Counted from the first letter of the stretch, positions 50,543-59,691 are shown. The stretch: DNA of 64,000 nucleotides from JAKQHY01 sp034429475 (GCA_034429475.1 DAOUGD010000126.1:139972-203971), one strand, 5' to 3'. Numbers and translations: made by a program. Notes: generated from the sequence alone by a model not told the origin.

Positions 50543-53500
50543 ATGTCAGTTCGTAAAAATGCCTTGAGTTTCTGTCGTAAGACCCCTGTGAAGGGGATCA
50601 GCCTCGTTTTTGTGTTGGCGCTCGTGTTGGTCGGATTGGCGCTGTGGAGCGTTGGTGGGTTAGCCGCGCCGTTGTTGATCCGGCAGCCGGCCGTTAACGT
50701 AACGGCGTTGCCGGCTTCTGGAAGTGAGACTTCGCCGGCCGCATTGTATCCAGGTGAGACGCTGACGTTGGTGGTGCAGTTACAGAATGTCTCTGGCAGT
50801 GGAGCAGAGCTGGCCACGAGTGGTTTCCTTAGGGTTACGCTTCCGGTCAGTCTGGTGTACCAAATCTCGGCTCATCCTGCCTTTTTGTCGCCCGTATCCA
50901 GCACGCTAGGGAACCAGCAGGTGATGACCTGGACCTTATCCGGGCAACTCGCGGTGGGGACATCGGCCTATTTGACGGTGACCTATCAATTAGCACCCAA
51001 TGGCAATGTATTGGGGACGCCTCTTGATGTGACGGTTTTTGGCTCCTTAACCGGCGCCAGTAGCACGCAAACTCGTACCCGCAACCTCTACTACGCGGTA
51101 GGCAGTGTGCGGGCCAACTCGGGTTTAGTCAGCCTTACCCCTGAGACCAGCGTTAATGTGACGGGCAATTCCCTGGCGATGCAGGTAGTCGCGGGCGAGT
51201 TGGTTACGGTAACCTATATGGTTACGGTGCCTCAGGGCACCGTCGCATATTCGGTAACGCCGCGCCTGCTGTGGCAGGACGGGTTGTCGCCCACAAATGT
51301 AGCCACGCCGGGGTATACTGTTTTTGCCAGCGTCAATAACAACCCGGCGATGGACCGGCAGCGCGACATTGGAAATTATGGCTATCAAGTTCAGTTTACG
51401 CCGCAGGCAGTCATAGACGCGAACGCCGGCGACGTTGTGCTCGTTTACACGATGACAGCGGTTACGCGACCTGACCGGGCGTTACAGAATCAGCCGCTTG
51501 CGCATAATGCTGTGTTGCGTGTGCAGCCGATTCTACGCTTCTGTGAGTCCCCCGGTTGCGTCATCAATGAGACCTCCAGTGTCTATTATGCCAAGAAGCT
51601 TTATGACTTGAGTTTCCGCCGCCCCGAAATCGTGCCAACCCTCACGTTTGCGTATACCAACGCTCCCGGCGTGGGCGAAGGTGGCGACACGGTTGTGTTC
51701 CACGTCGCTAACATTAATGATGCTAACCATCCACCAGCGTATGACCTGGTTCTGACGGCGACGTTGGATTCTGGGCTGACGCTTGATTCCGTAGAACCCC
51801 CCACACCCTATTCGGGTACTCTGGGCGGGGTTACGTACATCAGGTGGGAACTGGATGCATTGGCGAGCGCTGCTTCTTGGCCGGTTACGTTTACAGCAAC
51901 CTTGCCGGCCCAATTAGAAGTGGGGCGCGAGTATACCGTCGCCACCGAACTGCACCAGGAAACCTACGCGGGCGCTGTTGCCTATGAGGGGCTGTACAGC
52001 CTGAGCGATTCCCTGACCTTTATGCCGGGTTTGGCGGAAACCGGTTTGCAAAAGGAGGATGCGACTACCTACGTGACGGTGGGTGAAGTTATCCCTTACA
52101 CGGTTACGTTTACGCAGGGTGCCGACAGTGTTTTGGCGAGTCCGCGCTTTAGCGATACCTTGCCGGTCGGTTTCCATTACGTCACCAGCTCTTTGCAACC
52201 GGGGGCAGGGTTAAATTTGTTGGGTATCGAGGTACAAGAGAATGCAACTCAGCAAGAGGTGTTGGTCGTCACCTTTGATACCTTGACGGTTACGCAGGAA
52301 ACCGCTTTCACTTTCTCCTATCAAGTCCGTTTAACCGGCAAAAACACTGATGATGCGGACGTTTACGCCACCACCGGGGAGATCGGCGACAATGATTTGA
52401 CGGTAGCGAACGTCGTCCGGCTTTTTGCCACAGTGGGTGGGGATGACACGCCGTTGCAGATGGCAGACGCTTCGGTGATTGTTCGGCAACCCTTCATGCG
52501 CATTACCAACTTTACGCGCGAGAATACGGGGGATTTGGAAATTGGCGTGAACAATGCCAGTTTCAGGATTCAGTTCCAGAATGTAGGGTATGCCATAGCG
52601 TATGACGTGGTGATCTGCGATGTGCTGCCCCAGGGTATTGAATATAAATCAGGCTCTTCGACTGCACAGGAATCTCCGATGTTCGGCGCTACCGGGGAGA
52701 TTTGTTGGCGTTACGACAGCGTCTCTGCCCGGTCATCAACTTTCACCATTGATTACCAGGTCGGCGCCAATAGTACGGCTCTGCCCGGGGATGTCTTGAT
52801 CCACGTTGCCAGATTCAAGGAGTATTGGAGTTTGGATAAGGATACGGTGCCGGACGCCCGTAACTACCTGCTGCTGCCTGCCGTGCAGTCGCATAGTAAC
52901 ACTTCACGGCGCTGTGCGGATGTGGCAAATGAACACCCCTACAAAGTATTGGGGTTGGCGGTCACCAAGAAGGTCCAACCTTCTTCTGCCCGACCCGGCG
53001 ACACCCTCACGTACACTATCGTTTATACAGACATCAGCAGTAGTTTCGGCTACACCGGCTTTGTGCTCACCGATACGTTTGGCAGCCACTTGACTTTCGT
53101 CTCCGCCGACCCCGCGCCAGACGCCCCGAGCAATCCTTTGGTGTGGAGCAGTCTGCCGGCTCCTTCGGCTTCCGCCCAACAGGTGACGGTTCAGGTGCTG
53201 GTGGAGTCGCCCCTGACGGGTGTATCCAACGTGACCAACCAGATTAACTGGTATAGTGTCGCCAGTGCGCCTACGGGGCAACAGATCGAGTTGCAGCGGG
53301 TTATCACCACCCCCTTGCTGTATGCCGAGCCGGAAGTGAGTTTTACCAATCCGGTAACGCCTCATGCGGGTGGCATACTGACCTACACGGTCGTTTATAC
53401 CAACAATGGTATTTCGGCTGAGAATTTGGTCTTGACCCTTAACTACGATGACCACTTGATCTACGGCAATAAGTCAGGTACGGCGACCGCCAGCCCGGAT

Positions 53501-56176
53501 GGGACGGTCTTTACCGATACCGTCCCTGCCGGTCAGAGCCGCACTTTGCTCATCTATATGGCTGTTGAGGCGCCGCTGCTCTACGATTTGACAACGTTGA
53601 CCAGTGAGGTCGGCATTTCCAGTCAAGGGGCTTTTGGCGACAGTGATTCGCTGACGCTCAATCTCGCGCGGCCTATCATTGTATTGGATAAACACGTAAC
53701 TTCTAACCCGCCTACTGCTTTCAATGACCCAGTCTGGTTTACGTTCACCCTCCGGAACACAGGCTCGTGGACGGCGACTCATTGTATACTTACGGATAGG
53801 TGGGATTCCAATCTGGATTTGGTTGACGCTAATCAGTGGGTCCCCGATAATCCGACTCTGGCTTCGGCGACTTATGCGACCTATACCCAGGGACTTGCCA
53901 CGTTACCGGCCGGCATGACATCCGATCAGCCGGTTGATGCTCTCGACTTCGTGGTGGGAACAGCGGCAGGGGTCTATACAAATGCTCTATCTGTCGTATG
54001 CGATCAGGTTTATGGTCAAGCCATTGAACGTGAGGTCTGGGCGCCGAGCATCCAGACTACCAAACAGGCAAGTGACATCATTGCCTTCCCCGGACGAATG
54101 ATGACTTACACTCTCTGGTACACTAACACAATGTCCAATGTCGCGCAGGAGAATGTGGTAATTACGGATACCTTGCCATTGGGCTTCGAGTATCGCGGGT
54201 GTACAGTGCCGGAGCCGACCTCTGGGCCATTTGTGTGGACCTGCGGTGAAAGCTCGCCGGGCATCGCTCGATGGACTATTGGGACTTTGGCCAGCACCTA
54301 CCCGACCGGGACGTTTACTGTTTGGGGATGGATCACGGATGAACTAAGTTTTGAGGGAACGTCATTGACCAACACGACGGCCAGCAAGACGAACATATAT
54401 CCTGTGCGTCCTGGTGACGAACCGGTCGTCACCGTTGTCTCGCGCCCGCGCCTGGCGTTGACGCAAACGCTGATCAGTCCCTACACCTACGTCGCGCCCG
54501 GCGATTGGATCACGTATGAAGTGACCTATCACAACTGGGGTACAGCCGCTGCTGAGAATGTGGCTTTTACAGTGGATCTACCCACGGCTGTGGTCAGTTA
54601 TGTGACCGCGACCGGAGGCGGCGCATACGCGGACGAGGGGATCAGTTGGCCGACGCTCAATAATGTGCCGGCCGGCAGCATGGGCACAGTTCGCTTTGTG
54701 GTTGAAGTGCTGGATGAGCCGGGGGCGGTCGTACAGTTTGTCGAGGCCGATTTGGAAATCCACTCAAAACGCTTGAATCAGAGCCAAAGCGACGATCAGA
54801 TCGTTTATGGCCTGCCTGTGGATGTAGCGATTGACTACCCAGACCTGGACATCACCAAGGCGGTTCAACAACCTGTCTCCTTCTCGATCGGCAACCTCGT
54901 CACCTATACCCTGACCTATACGAACGTCGGGGGCGGCAGCTTGCACAGTGTGGTTATCACCGATGAGATGAGCACCTACTTTACCACTATCGCTGTGCCG
55001 GCAGGCTGTCAGGATTTGAATGGTAACGATCCGGGCGGCGTCATCTCCTGTACCGTCGGTGTCGTCGAACAGGGCGCTGCGTCTGCCTCTTTTGTGTTCG
55101 TGGCGACTTTGGGGAACGTGAGTGCGGCGCCACCCATTGCCAATAGCGGCTGGGCTTCCTGGGTGTATAGCACCGCGACGTATATGAAGCAAAGCAACAT
55201 CGTGTATATCGGCGGCGATGCGCCTTATGATCTGCTCTTAGAACCGGCTGCCGCAAGTGGCGTTCCCCCTTACCCTGCTCCTAAAGAAGTTTATTTCAAC
55301 ATAGCCGCAGAGGGCACTGAGCCGATTGGTTACATTGTAACCTTTGGCAATGGCGATTCGGCCAGTGGGACGTTTGTCGGTTTTGATCAGGTGAATACTA
55401 CCTATGCGGTAAGTGGCACCTACACTGTGATCATGACCGCGACCAATGCTTTTGGCCACGCCGTCATAACCTATCCCGTCACTGTCACTGGTGGTCCCGA
55501 TCTCCAGGTCTCCTCGCTGACCCCGGTAGAACTGCTATCTGGGGGGCACGCCACCCGCACCTTGACCATTGCCAACGGCGCTGCGGCCACCGATATCCTG
55601 AATTGGAGCCTGTCTGAGTCGCCGGAGCGCGCGTGGCTGACGCCATCCTTGACTGCGGGGACGCTCGATCCGGGCGATAGCGACGCGGTGACGCTGGATT
55701 TCGATGCCACCGGCCTGACGCCGGGTTCGGTGCATACGACGACGCTGCTGGTCGCGGGGGATGGCGCGCCAGTTGAGGTTGACGTGACACTGACCGTCCT
55801 CGCGCCGACGTTGGCGTGGTCGCCTAGCAGCTTTACGAAGACGGCCAACGAGGGTGACACGACGGCGTTGACGGACATCCTGACCATCCAGAACACCGGC
55901 GCTGCCGACCTGCACTGGAGCCTCAGCAGCACGGCAGCCTGGTTGACCGTCTCCGTCAGCGGGCAGCAAACCACAGCGCCATCCGGGCAGGCAAACGTGA
56001 CAGTCAGCTTCAACCCGACCGGCCTGGTTTCCAATACTTACACGGCCAACCTACAGATCACCAGCGACGATCCTCTCCGGCCGACGGCGTCTGTGCCAGT
56101 AACCTTCACGATCAGGCCGCTCCCAACAGACTCTTACAACATCTACCTCCCTCTGGTGCTACGGGCTATGCCGTAG
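50543..56176 (+). CDS. Giant secreted DUF11 repeat protein with YLPLVLR tail
   Basis: The 1,877-residue protein has an N-terminal signal sequence (about 18-42). Most of the length is made of DUF11-type beta-sandwich repeats of roughly 120-140 residues, recognisable by LTYTIVYTD, LTYTVVYTN, MTYTLWYTN, ITYEVTYHN and VTYTLTYTN near the start of each unit and by VLTDTF or VITDTLP after it. A PKD-like region follows (about 1565-1650), then two BACON/ASPM-like domains (about 1655-1860, LNWSLSESPERAWLTP and LHWSLSSTAAWLTV). It ends in YNIYLPLVLRAMP. Likely a cell-surface structural or adhesive protein (inference). No LPXTG or SLH anchor is seen. Confidence 0.88.
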   Translation: MSVRKNALSFCRKTPVKGISLVFVLALVLVGLALWSVGGLAAPLLIRQPAVNVTALPASGSETSPAALYPGETLTLVVQLQNVSGSGAELATSGFLRVTLPVSLVYQISAHPAFLSPVSSTLGNQQVMTWTLSGQLAVGTSAYLTVTYQLAPNGNVLGTPLDVTVFGSLTGASSTQTRTRNLYYAVGSVRANSGLVSLTPETSVNVTGNSLAMQVVAGELVTVTYMVTVPQGTVAYSVTPRLLWQDGLSPTNVATPGYTVFASVNNNPAMDRQRDIGNYGYQVQFTPQAVIDANAGDVVLVYTMTAVTRPDRALQNQPLAHNAVLRVQPILRFCESPGCVINETSSVYYAKKLYDLSFRRPEIVPTLTFAYTNAPGVGEGGDTVVFHVANINDANHPPAYDLVLTATLDSGLTLDSVEPPTPYSGTLGGVTYIRWELDALASAASWPVTFTATLPAQLEVGREYTVATELHQETYAGAVAYEGLYSLSDSLTFMPGLAETGLQKEDATTYVTVGEVIPYTVTFTQGADSVLASPRFSDTLPVGFHYVTSSLQPGAGLNLLGIEVQENATQQEVLVVTFDTLTVTQETAFTFSYQVRLTGKNTDDADVYATTGEIGDNDLTVANVVRLFATVGGDDTPLQMADASVIVRQPFMRITNFTRENTGDLEIGVNNASFRIQFQNVGYAIAYDVVICDVLPQGIEYKSGSSTAQESPMFGATGEICWRYDSVSARSSTFTIDYQVGANSTALPGDVLIHVARFKEYWSLDKDTVPDARNYLLLPAVQSHSNTSRRCADVANEHPYKVLGLAVTKKVQPSSARPGDTLTYTIVYTDISSSFGYTGFVLTDTFGSHLTFVSADPAPDAPSNPLVWSSLPAPSASAQQVTVQVLVESPLTGVSNVTNQINWYSVASAPTGQQIELQRVITTPLLYAEPEVSFTNPVTPHAGGILTYTVVYTNNGISAENLVLTLNYDDHLIYGNKSGTATASPDGTVFTDTVPAGQSRTLLIYMAVEAPLLYDLTTLTSEVGISSQGAFGDSDSLTLNLARPIIVLDKHVTSNPPTAFNDPVWFTFTLRNTGSWTATHCILTDRWDSNLDLVDANQWVPDNPTLASATYATYTQGLATLPAGMTSDQPVDALDFVVGTAAGVYTNALSVVCDQVYGQAIEREVWAPSIQTTKQASDIIAFPGRMMTYTLWYTNTMSNVAQENVVITDTLPLGFEYRGCTVPEPTSGPFVWTCGESSPGIARWTIGTLASTYPTGTFTVWGWITDELSFEGTSLTNTTASKTNIYPVRPGDEPVVTVVSRPRLALTQTLISPYTYVAPGDWITYEVTYHNWGTAAAENVAFTVDLPTAVVSYVTATGGGAYADEGISWPTLNNVPAGSMGTVRFVVEVLDEPGAVVQFVEADLEIHSKRLNQSQSDDQIVYGLPVDVAIDYPDLDITKAVQQPVSFSIGNLVTYTLTYTNVGGGSLHSVVITDEMSTYFTTIAVPAGCQDLNGNDPGGVISCTVGVVEQGAASASFVFVATLGNVSAAPPIANSGWASWVYSTATYMKQSNIVYIGGDAPYDLLLEPAAASGVPPYPAPKEVYFNIAAEGTEPIGYIVTFGNGDSASGTFVGFDQVNTTYAVSGTYTVIMTATNAFGHAVITYPVTVTGGPDLQVSSLTPVELLSGGHATRTLTIANGAAATDILNWSLSESPERAWLTPSLTAGTLDPGDSDAVTLDFDATGLTPGSVHTTTLLVAGDGAPVEVDVTLTVLAPTLAWSPSSFTKTANEGDTTALTDILTIQNTGAADLHWSLSSTAAWLTVSVSGQQTTAPSGQANVTVSFNPTGLVSNTYTANLQITSDDPLRPTASVPVTFTIRPLPTDSYNIYLPLVLRAMP

Positions 56177-56200
56177 TCATTTCGTAGTCGAGAGTCGTAG

Positions 56201-56227
56201 GGGCCGGAGATTATCTCCGGCCCTTTT
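56201..56227 (+). terminator. Intrinsic terminator after the DUF11 gene
   Basis: GGGCCGGAGA (56201-56210), loop TTA, TCTCCGGCCC (56214-56223), TTTT. Confidence 0.9.
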
Positions 56228-56242
56228 CTTTGGTTGCCAGAA

Positions 56243-56271
56243 TTGCTAAAAATCGAGCCTTGTGATAGACT
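56243..56271 (+). promoter_or_regulatory. Candidate promoter of the small alpha/beta-barrel gene
   Basis: TTGCTA (56243-56248), 17-bp spacer, TAGACT (56266-56271). It lies downstream of the TTG at 56234 and so argues for the later GTG start at 56315. Confidence 0.5.
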
Positions 56272-56314
56272 GTGCATAGTGAGTGATCGGAAGTTAAAAA
56301 CAGAGGGGTTGTCC

Positions 56315-56623
56315 GTGAGCATACCGGTAAAACTATTGTTGACTTGGAATATTAAGTCGGGTCAGGAAGAGGACTACTTCTCTTTTGTCACGCAGGAATT
56401 TCCGGCGGTATTGCAGCAGGCTGGCCTGCGCCTGACGGAAGCCTGGTACACGGTGTATGGCGATTGGCCGCAGGTGAGCCTCGGCATCGTGGGGGAGGAT
56501 TTACAGACAATGGAACTGTTCCTTACATCCCTGCAATGGGAAGAGGCCAAGCGCCGCCTGCTGCTTTACACCAAAGGGTATCACCAAAAGATCGTCAGGG
56601 CGCGCGGCGCGTTCCAACTGTAG
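56315..56623 (+). CDS. Small dimeric alpha/beta-barrel-like protein
   Basis: The protein is 102 residues from GTG 56315, which has AGAGGGG upstream and follows a candidate promoter. The sequence VKLLLTWNIKSGQEEDYFSF, then WPQVSLGIVGEDLQTMELFL and a terminal helix, fits a ferredoxin-like alpha/beta (dimeric alpha/beta barrel) fold. I cannot assign a function. It is monocistronic, between two terminators. Confidence 0.65.
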   Translation: MSIPVKLLLTWNIKSGQEEDYFSFVTQEFPAVLQQAGLRLTEAWYTVYGDWPQVSLGIVGEDLQTMELFLTSLQWEEAKRRLLLYTKGYHQKIVRARGAFQL

Positions 56624-56640
56624 CTTTGCCTGGAAAAGCA

Positions 56641-56676
56641 AGAGAGGCAACCTTCGGGTTGCCTCTCTCTGTTTTT
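56641..56676. terminator. Strong intrinsic terminator, probably bidirectional
   Basis: AGAGAGGCAACC (56641-56652), loop TTCG, GGTTGCCTCTCT (56657-56668), then CTGTTTTT. A stable UUCG loop and perfect 12-bp stem. It also lies at the 3' end of the convergent antioxidant operon. Confidence 0.93.
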
Positions 56677-56682
56677 ATTAAG

Positions 56683-57147
56683 TTAGTTGCTGCTGGGCGC
56701 TATGGCGCCGGGCTTCCCCGGATTGGGCGCTGCGACAAGGCGATAGGACGTGGTGATCTCCGCCGTTTTGCTCAACATCGCGTTGACCGAGCAGTATTTT
56801 TCCTCCGACAACCTGATCGCGCGCGCCAGCGCGGCTTCGTCTACCCCACTGCCATAGGCAATGTATTCCAGGTGGATTTGGGTGTACACCATCGGATGTG
56901 TCTCGGCGCGTTCCGCCGCCACCTTGACCTGCAAATTGGTCAGCGGTTGCCGTTTCTTTTCCATAATGGTGATGACATCCATGGCCGTGCAGCCCGCCAA
57001 CCCCAACAGAATGAGTTCCATCGGCGAAGGCCCGGTGTGACTGCCGTATTCCGGGTGGTTGGAATCCAGGATAATCGCCGGGCCGTTTTCCACGTCGCCG
57101 ATCATCCGCAATCCCGGCCCGATCCAGCTCACTTGAACGTTTGCCAT
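56683..57147 (-). CDS. OsmC/YhfA-family peroxiredoxin-like protein
   Basis: The 154-residue protein has the OsmC fold with its two redox cysteines: one in GLAGCTAMDVITIMEKKR and one in EEKYCSVNAMLSKTAEI. PSPMELILLGLAGC is a family hallmark. OsmC proteins reduce organic hydroperoxides with these thiols. It is the last gene of the minus-strand redox operon, 1 nt after the cupin stop. Confidence 0.92.
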   Translation of the reverse strand: MANVQVSWIGPGLRMIGDVENGPAIILDSNHPEYGSHTGPSPMELILLGLAGCTAMDVITIMEKKRQPLTNLQVKVAAERAETHPMVYTQIHLEYIAYGSGVDEAALARAIRLSEEKYCSVNAMLSKTAEITTSYRLVAAPNPGKPGAIAPSSN

Positions 57148-57148
57148 C

Positions 57149-57490
57149 TCATGCCTCCTGCGGATTGGGAATAACGCAGATGAACTTTAACGTCTGCTCG
57201 CCGGTGTTCCGATAGCCGTGCGGCTCGTCCGGCGGCACCAGCAGATAGACGCCCGGCTGCATAGCCCCCACATCGCCCGCCGGATTGGTGACGACGCCCC
57301 GCCCTTCCAATACGTAAATCTCGTGCTCGTAGGGGTGCTGGTGGGGTGCAAACACCACGCCCGGCGCGATCTCGATGACGCGCATCGTGAAGTTGGGCGC
57401 CCCGTCCTTGCGGGTGATGAGCCAGTGGATGCCGATCCCCGGCGCGGTGGATTGCGCCTGACTTTGGGCGATGTCCTTGAGCAACATCAT
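57149..57490 (-). CDS. Single-domain cupin protein
   Basis: The 113-residue cupin_2 protein has the metal-binding pattern PHQHPYEHEIYVLEG (two His and Glu) and the later DEPHGY histidine. The substrate is unknown; small cupins bind metals and may be dioxygenases or sensors. Its start overlaps the DUF2892 stop by 4 nt and it is followed by OsmC after 1 nt, so it is firmly in the redox operon. ATG 57487 is an equally possible start. Confidence 0.88.
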   Translation of the reverse strand: MMLLKDIAQSQAQSTAPGIGIHWLITRKDGAPNFTMRVIEIAPGVVFAPHQHPYEHEIYVLEGRGVVTNPAGDVGAMQPGVYLLVPPDEPHGYRNTGEQTLKFICVIPNPQEA

Positions 57491-57717
57491 GCCTTATCCT
57501 CACCAGCCGGTTCTTCAGACATGGCCGGAGCGGTGGAGCGTTTCAGCCAGACGTAGAGCGGACACCAGCCCAGCACGCCCGTGACCAGCAGCGCCAGTCC
57601 CACGATGCCCAACAGAATACCCAAGACGTTCTGGATGAACAGAAACCCCAACAGCATCAAATACACACCGAAAATGGTGCGCAACAATTTCTCTCGATCA
57701 CTGAGATTTGGCTGCAT
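57487..57717 (-). CDS. DUF2892 (YgaP-type) small membrane protein
   Basis: The 76-residue protein has two TM helices (about 17-33 and 35-52), preceded by a basic motif (SDREKLLRTIFGVYLM) and followed by GWCPLYVWLKRS, the typical DUF2892 pattern found at the C-terminus of YgaP-like inner-membrane proteins. Often encoded near sulfur or redox genes. It starts 80 nt after trxB, with a palindromic repeat in between. Confidence 0.88.
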   Translation of the reverse strand: MQPNLSDREKLLRTIFGVYLMLLGFLFIQNVLGILLGIVGLALLVTGVLGWCPLYVWLKRSTAPAMSEEPAGEDKA

Positions 57718-57740
57718 AAGTCCCCCCTATTTGAAAATGG

Positions 57741-57789
57741 CTCAACGGATTGAACGGATTTTTCCGTTGAATCCGTTCAATCCGTTGAG
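57741..57789. repeat. CAACGGAT-type palindromic repeat, copy C
   Basis: CTCAACGGATTGAACGGA (57741-57758) is perfectly complementary to TCCGTTCAATCCGTTGAG (57772-57789), an 18-bp stem with a 13-nt loop that contains a further TCCGTTGAA unit. It sits between trxB and the DUF2892 gene. Confidence 0.85.
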
Positions 57790-57797
57790 AAATTCGT

Positions 57798-58778
57798 CTA
57801 ATTACCAAGCTCCCGGATGAAGTCCCGAATATCCAGCGCCGCAATCGTCCCGTTGCCCACCGACACGGTGAGCTGCGCCGGATTGTCCGCGCGCACGTCG
57901 CCGACGGCGTACAGCCCCGGCGTCTTCGTGCGCATCCGCGCGTCGCTGACGATGTAACCCCACCGGTTCGTCTCCACCAGATCGGTCACAAACTGGCTGA
58001 TGGGCGAATACCCCACGTAGATGAAGACGCCGTCGGTCGGGATAAGCTTTTCTTCTCCCGTTTCCCGATCCACGGCGACGACGCCGGTGACGGTCTGTTG
58101 GCCCTGGATGGCGGCCACGCGATGATTGAACAGCAGCGTGGTCTTGGGGCTGGCCTTGACCCGATCCTGCAAAATCTGCTCCGCGCGCGTGTACGGCAGG
58201 AACTCGATGAACGTCACGCTCTTAGCGTATTCCAGGACTTGCAGCCCTTCTTGGAGACCGGAGTTGCCCGCCCCGACGATGACCACGTTTTTATTCTTGA
58301 AGAACGGCCCATCGCAAGTGGCGCAATACGACACACCGCGCCCGTAGAACTCCTCCTCGCCGGGGATGCCAAGCTTCTTGGGCCGGCTGCCGGTGCTTAT
58401 CACAACGGTTTTGCCTTCGTAGACGTGGCCTTCGGCGGTGTGAACTTTGATCAGGCCTTTTTCCACCGGCTCCACGCTGGCTACCTCATCAAATTCGACA
58501 ATCTCGACGCCGAACCGCTCCGCCTGCTTGCGGAACCGTTCCATCAACTCCATCCCGCTGACGCCGTCCGGGAAGCCGGGATAGTTCTCGATCTTCTCGG
58601 TGGTGGCGGCCAACCCGCCGGTGCTCTCGCGTTCCAGCACCAGCGCCTTCATCCCGTCCCGCGACGCATAGATCGCGGTGGTCATCCCCGCCGGGCCGCC
58701 GCCGATAATGATGACATCGTACAGCCCGCCGCTGGGCGCGGCGGCCGGACTTTCTTCTGTGAGGGTGAATTCAAACAT
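57798..58778 (-). CDS. trxB: Thioredoxin reductase-like flavoprotein
   Basis: The 326-residue protein has the FAD-binding GGGPAGMTTAIYASR, the redox-active CATC (SYCATCDGPFF) and the C-terminal FAD motif region YAVGDVRADNPAQLTVSVGNG. The second dinucleotide fold reads GAGNSGLQEG. The strand that in NADPH-using enzymes carries HRRxxxRA reads FIEFLPYTRAE, with Glu, so NADPH preference is doubtful; NADH or another donor is possible (inference). It lies 18 nt after a glutaredoxin-like protein, its probable partner. ATG 58778 has GGGGGT upstream. Confidence 0.9.
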   Translation of the reverse strand: MFEFTLTEESPAAAPSGGLYDVIIIGGGPAGMTTAIYASRDGMKALVLERESTGGLAATTEKIENYPGFPDGVSGMELMERFRKQAERFGVEIVEFDEVASVEPVEKGLIKVHTAEGHVYEGKTVVISTGSRPKKLGIPGEEEFYGRGVSYCATCDGPFFKNKNVVIVGAGNSGLQEGLQVLEYAKSVTFIEFLPYTRAEQILQDRVKASPKTTLLFNHRVAAIQGQQTVTGVVAVDRETGEEKLIPTDGVFIYVGYSPISQFVTDLVETNRWGYIVSDARMRTKTPGLYAVGDVRADNPAQLTVSVGNGTIAALDIRDFIRELGN

Positions 58779-58796
58779 AGACTACCCCCAACGATT

Positions 58797-59438
58797 TCAG
58801 GCCAGAGCCTTTTTGATAGCATCCACCACCATTGGCGGCGGCGCGGCGCCTTCAATGCGCTCTTTGCCGTTGACGACGGTGAGTGGCACGCCCATCACGT
58901 TGAATTGCATCGCCAAATCCTGGAACTCCATAGACTCCACAACTTCGGCGACGACCTTATCACTGGCGACGGCCATATCGTAGGCGAGAATCGCGCCGCG
59001 CGGGCAGTAGGGGCAGGTGGGGGTGACGAAGACTTGCAGCGTCACCGGCTGGCTCAGGCTGGCCAGGTAGGTCTTCGTCTGCTCATCCAGATCGGGTTTG
59101 CCGTAGCTGGCGCGCTCAATACCGGCCAGCAACGTCGAAAACTCGTGGCCGGACGGGATGCCGTAGTAACGCAGCCCATAGTCCTTTGCGCCGACCATCG
59201 CAATCACTGGGGCCATGGTGATGTTCAGGGCTTGGGCTTTTTCCGGCGCTTGTTGAATGTCGTAGACTTCCACCGTGAGTTTATCGGAGGTGGCGGCGAC
59301 CTCTTCGGCCAACTGCACGATTTCCTTGCAGTAGTCGCAATGTTCCGGTGAAGTGAAAACCATCAGTTTTACCGCATCGGGCAAATCCGCCAGTCTTTGC
59401 TGGACCTGCTGAACGATCTCATTATTAAGCAATGCCAT
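58797..59438 (-). CDS. Glutaredoxin-like protein disulfide oxidoreductase with two thioredoxin folds
   Basis: The 213-residue protein has two thioredoxin-fold halves. The first carries CDYC (after VFTSPEHC), the second CPYC (VFVTPTCPYCPRG); the second is the classical active site. This matches the PDO/glutaredoxin-like family of thermophiles and anaerobes, which acts as a general dithiol reductant fed by a TrxB-like enzyme. It is the first gene of the antioxidant operon, behind the promoter at 59501-59528. Confidence 0.92.
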   Translation of the reverse strand: MALLNNEIVQQVQQRLADLPDAVKLMVFTSPEHCDYCKEIVQLAEEVAATSDKLTVEVYDIQQAPEKAQALNITMAPVIAMVGAKDYGLRYYGIPSGHEFSTLLAGIERASYGKPDLDEQTKTYLASLSQPVTLQVFVTPTCPYCPRGAILAYDMAVASDKVVAEVVESMEFQDLAMQFNVMGVPLTVVNGKERIEGAAPPPMVVDAIKKALA

Positions 59439-59465
59439 GTCTCAAACCCCCTTAAGTAATTTTTA

Positions 59466-59491
59466 TGATGGTTTTCTTAAAAAAGCCATCA
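59466..59491. promoter_or_regulatory. 26-bp palindrome just downstream of the redox-operon promoter (possible operator)
   Basis: TGATGGTTTTCTT (59466-59478) faces AAAAAAGCCATCA (59479-59491), 11 of 13 pairs complementary. It lies from about +4 to +29 relative to the predicted start. It could be a repressor site or an mRNA hairpin. Confidence 0.55.
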
Positions 59492-59500
59492 ATCATCATT

Positions 59501-59528
59501 ATTATAGCATACCCCATGTCATCGTCAA
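59501..59528 (-). promoter_or_regulatory. Sigma70-type promoter of the antioxidant operon
   Basis: On the minus strand: TTGACG (59528-59523), 16-bp spacer, TATAAT (59506-59501). The predicted start is near 59494, leader about 56 nt. Confidence 0.85.
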
Positions 59529-59691
59529 GGGATATTATCTTTTTTATATGCTTTTTCTGACTTATTCCCGATGAAAGTCATGCTATACTAGACGCGCGGT
59601 AAAATTCCTTTTTTCGTCAGCAGATTTAGCGGATTGAGCAGATTTTCTGTCGGCGCTGCCGTTGAATCTGGCGACCGGCTCTGGAGGTAGA

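Noticed and set aside
59621..59665. Further copy of the CAACGGATT palindrome
   Set aside because: AGCGGATTGAGCAGATT units resemble the family but differ at key positions and lack a matching arm, so it is mentioned only as a possible relative.
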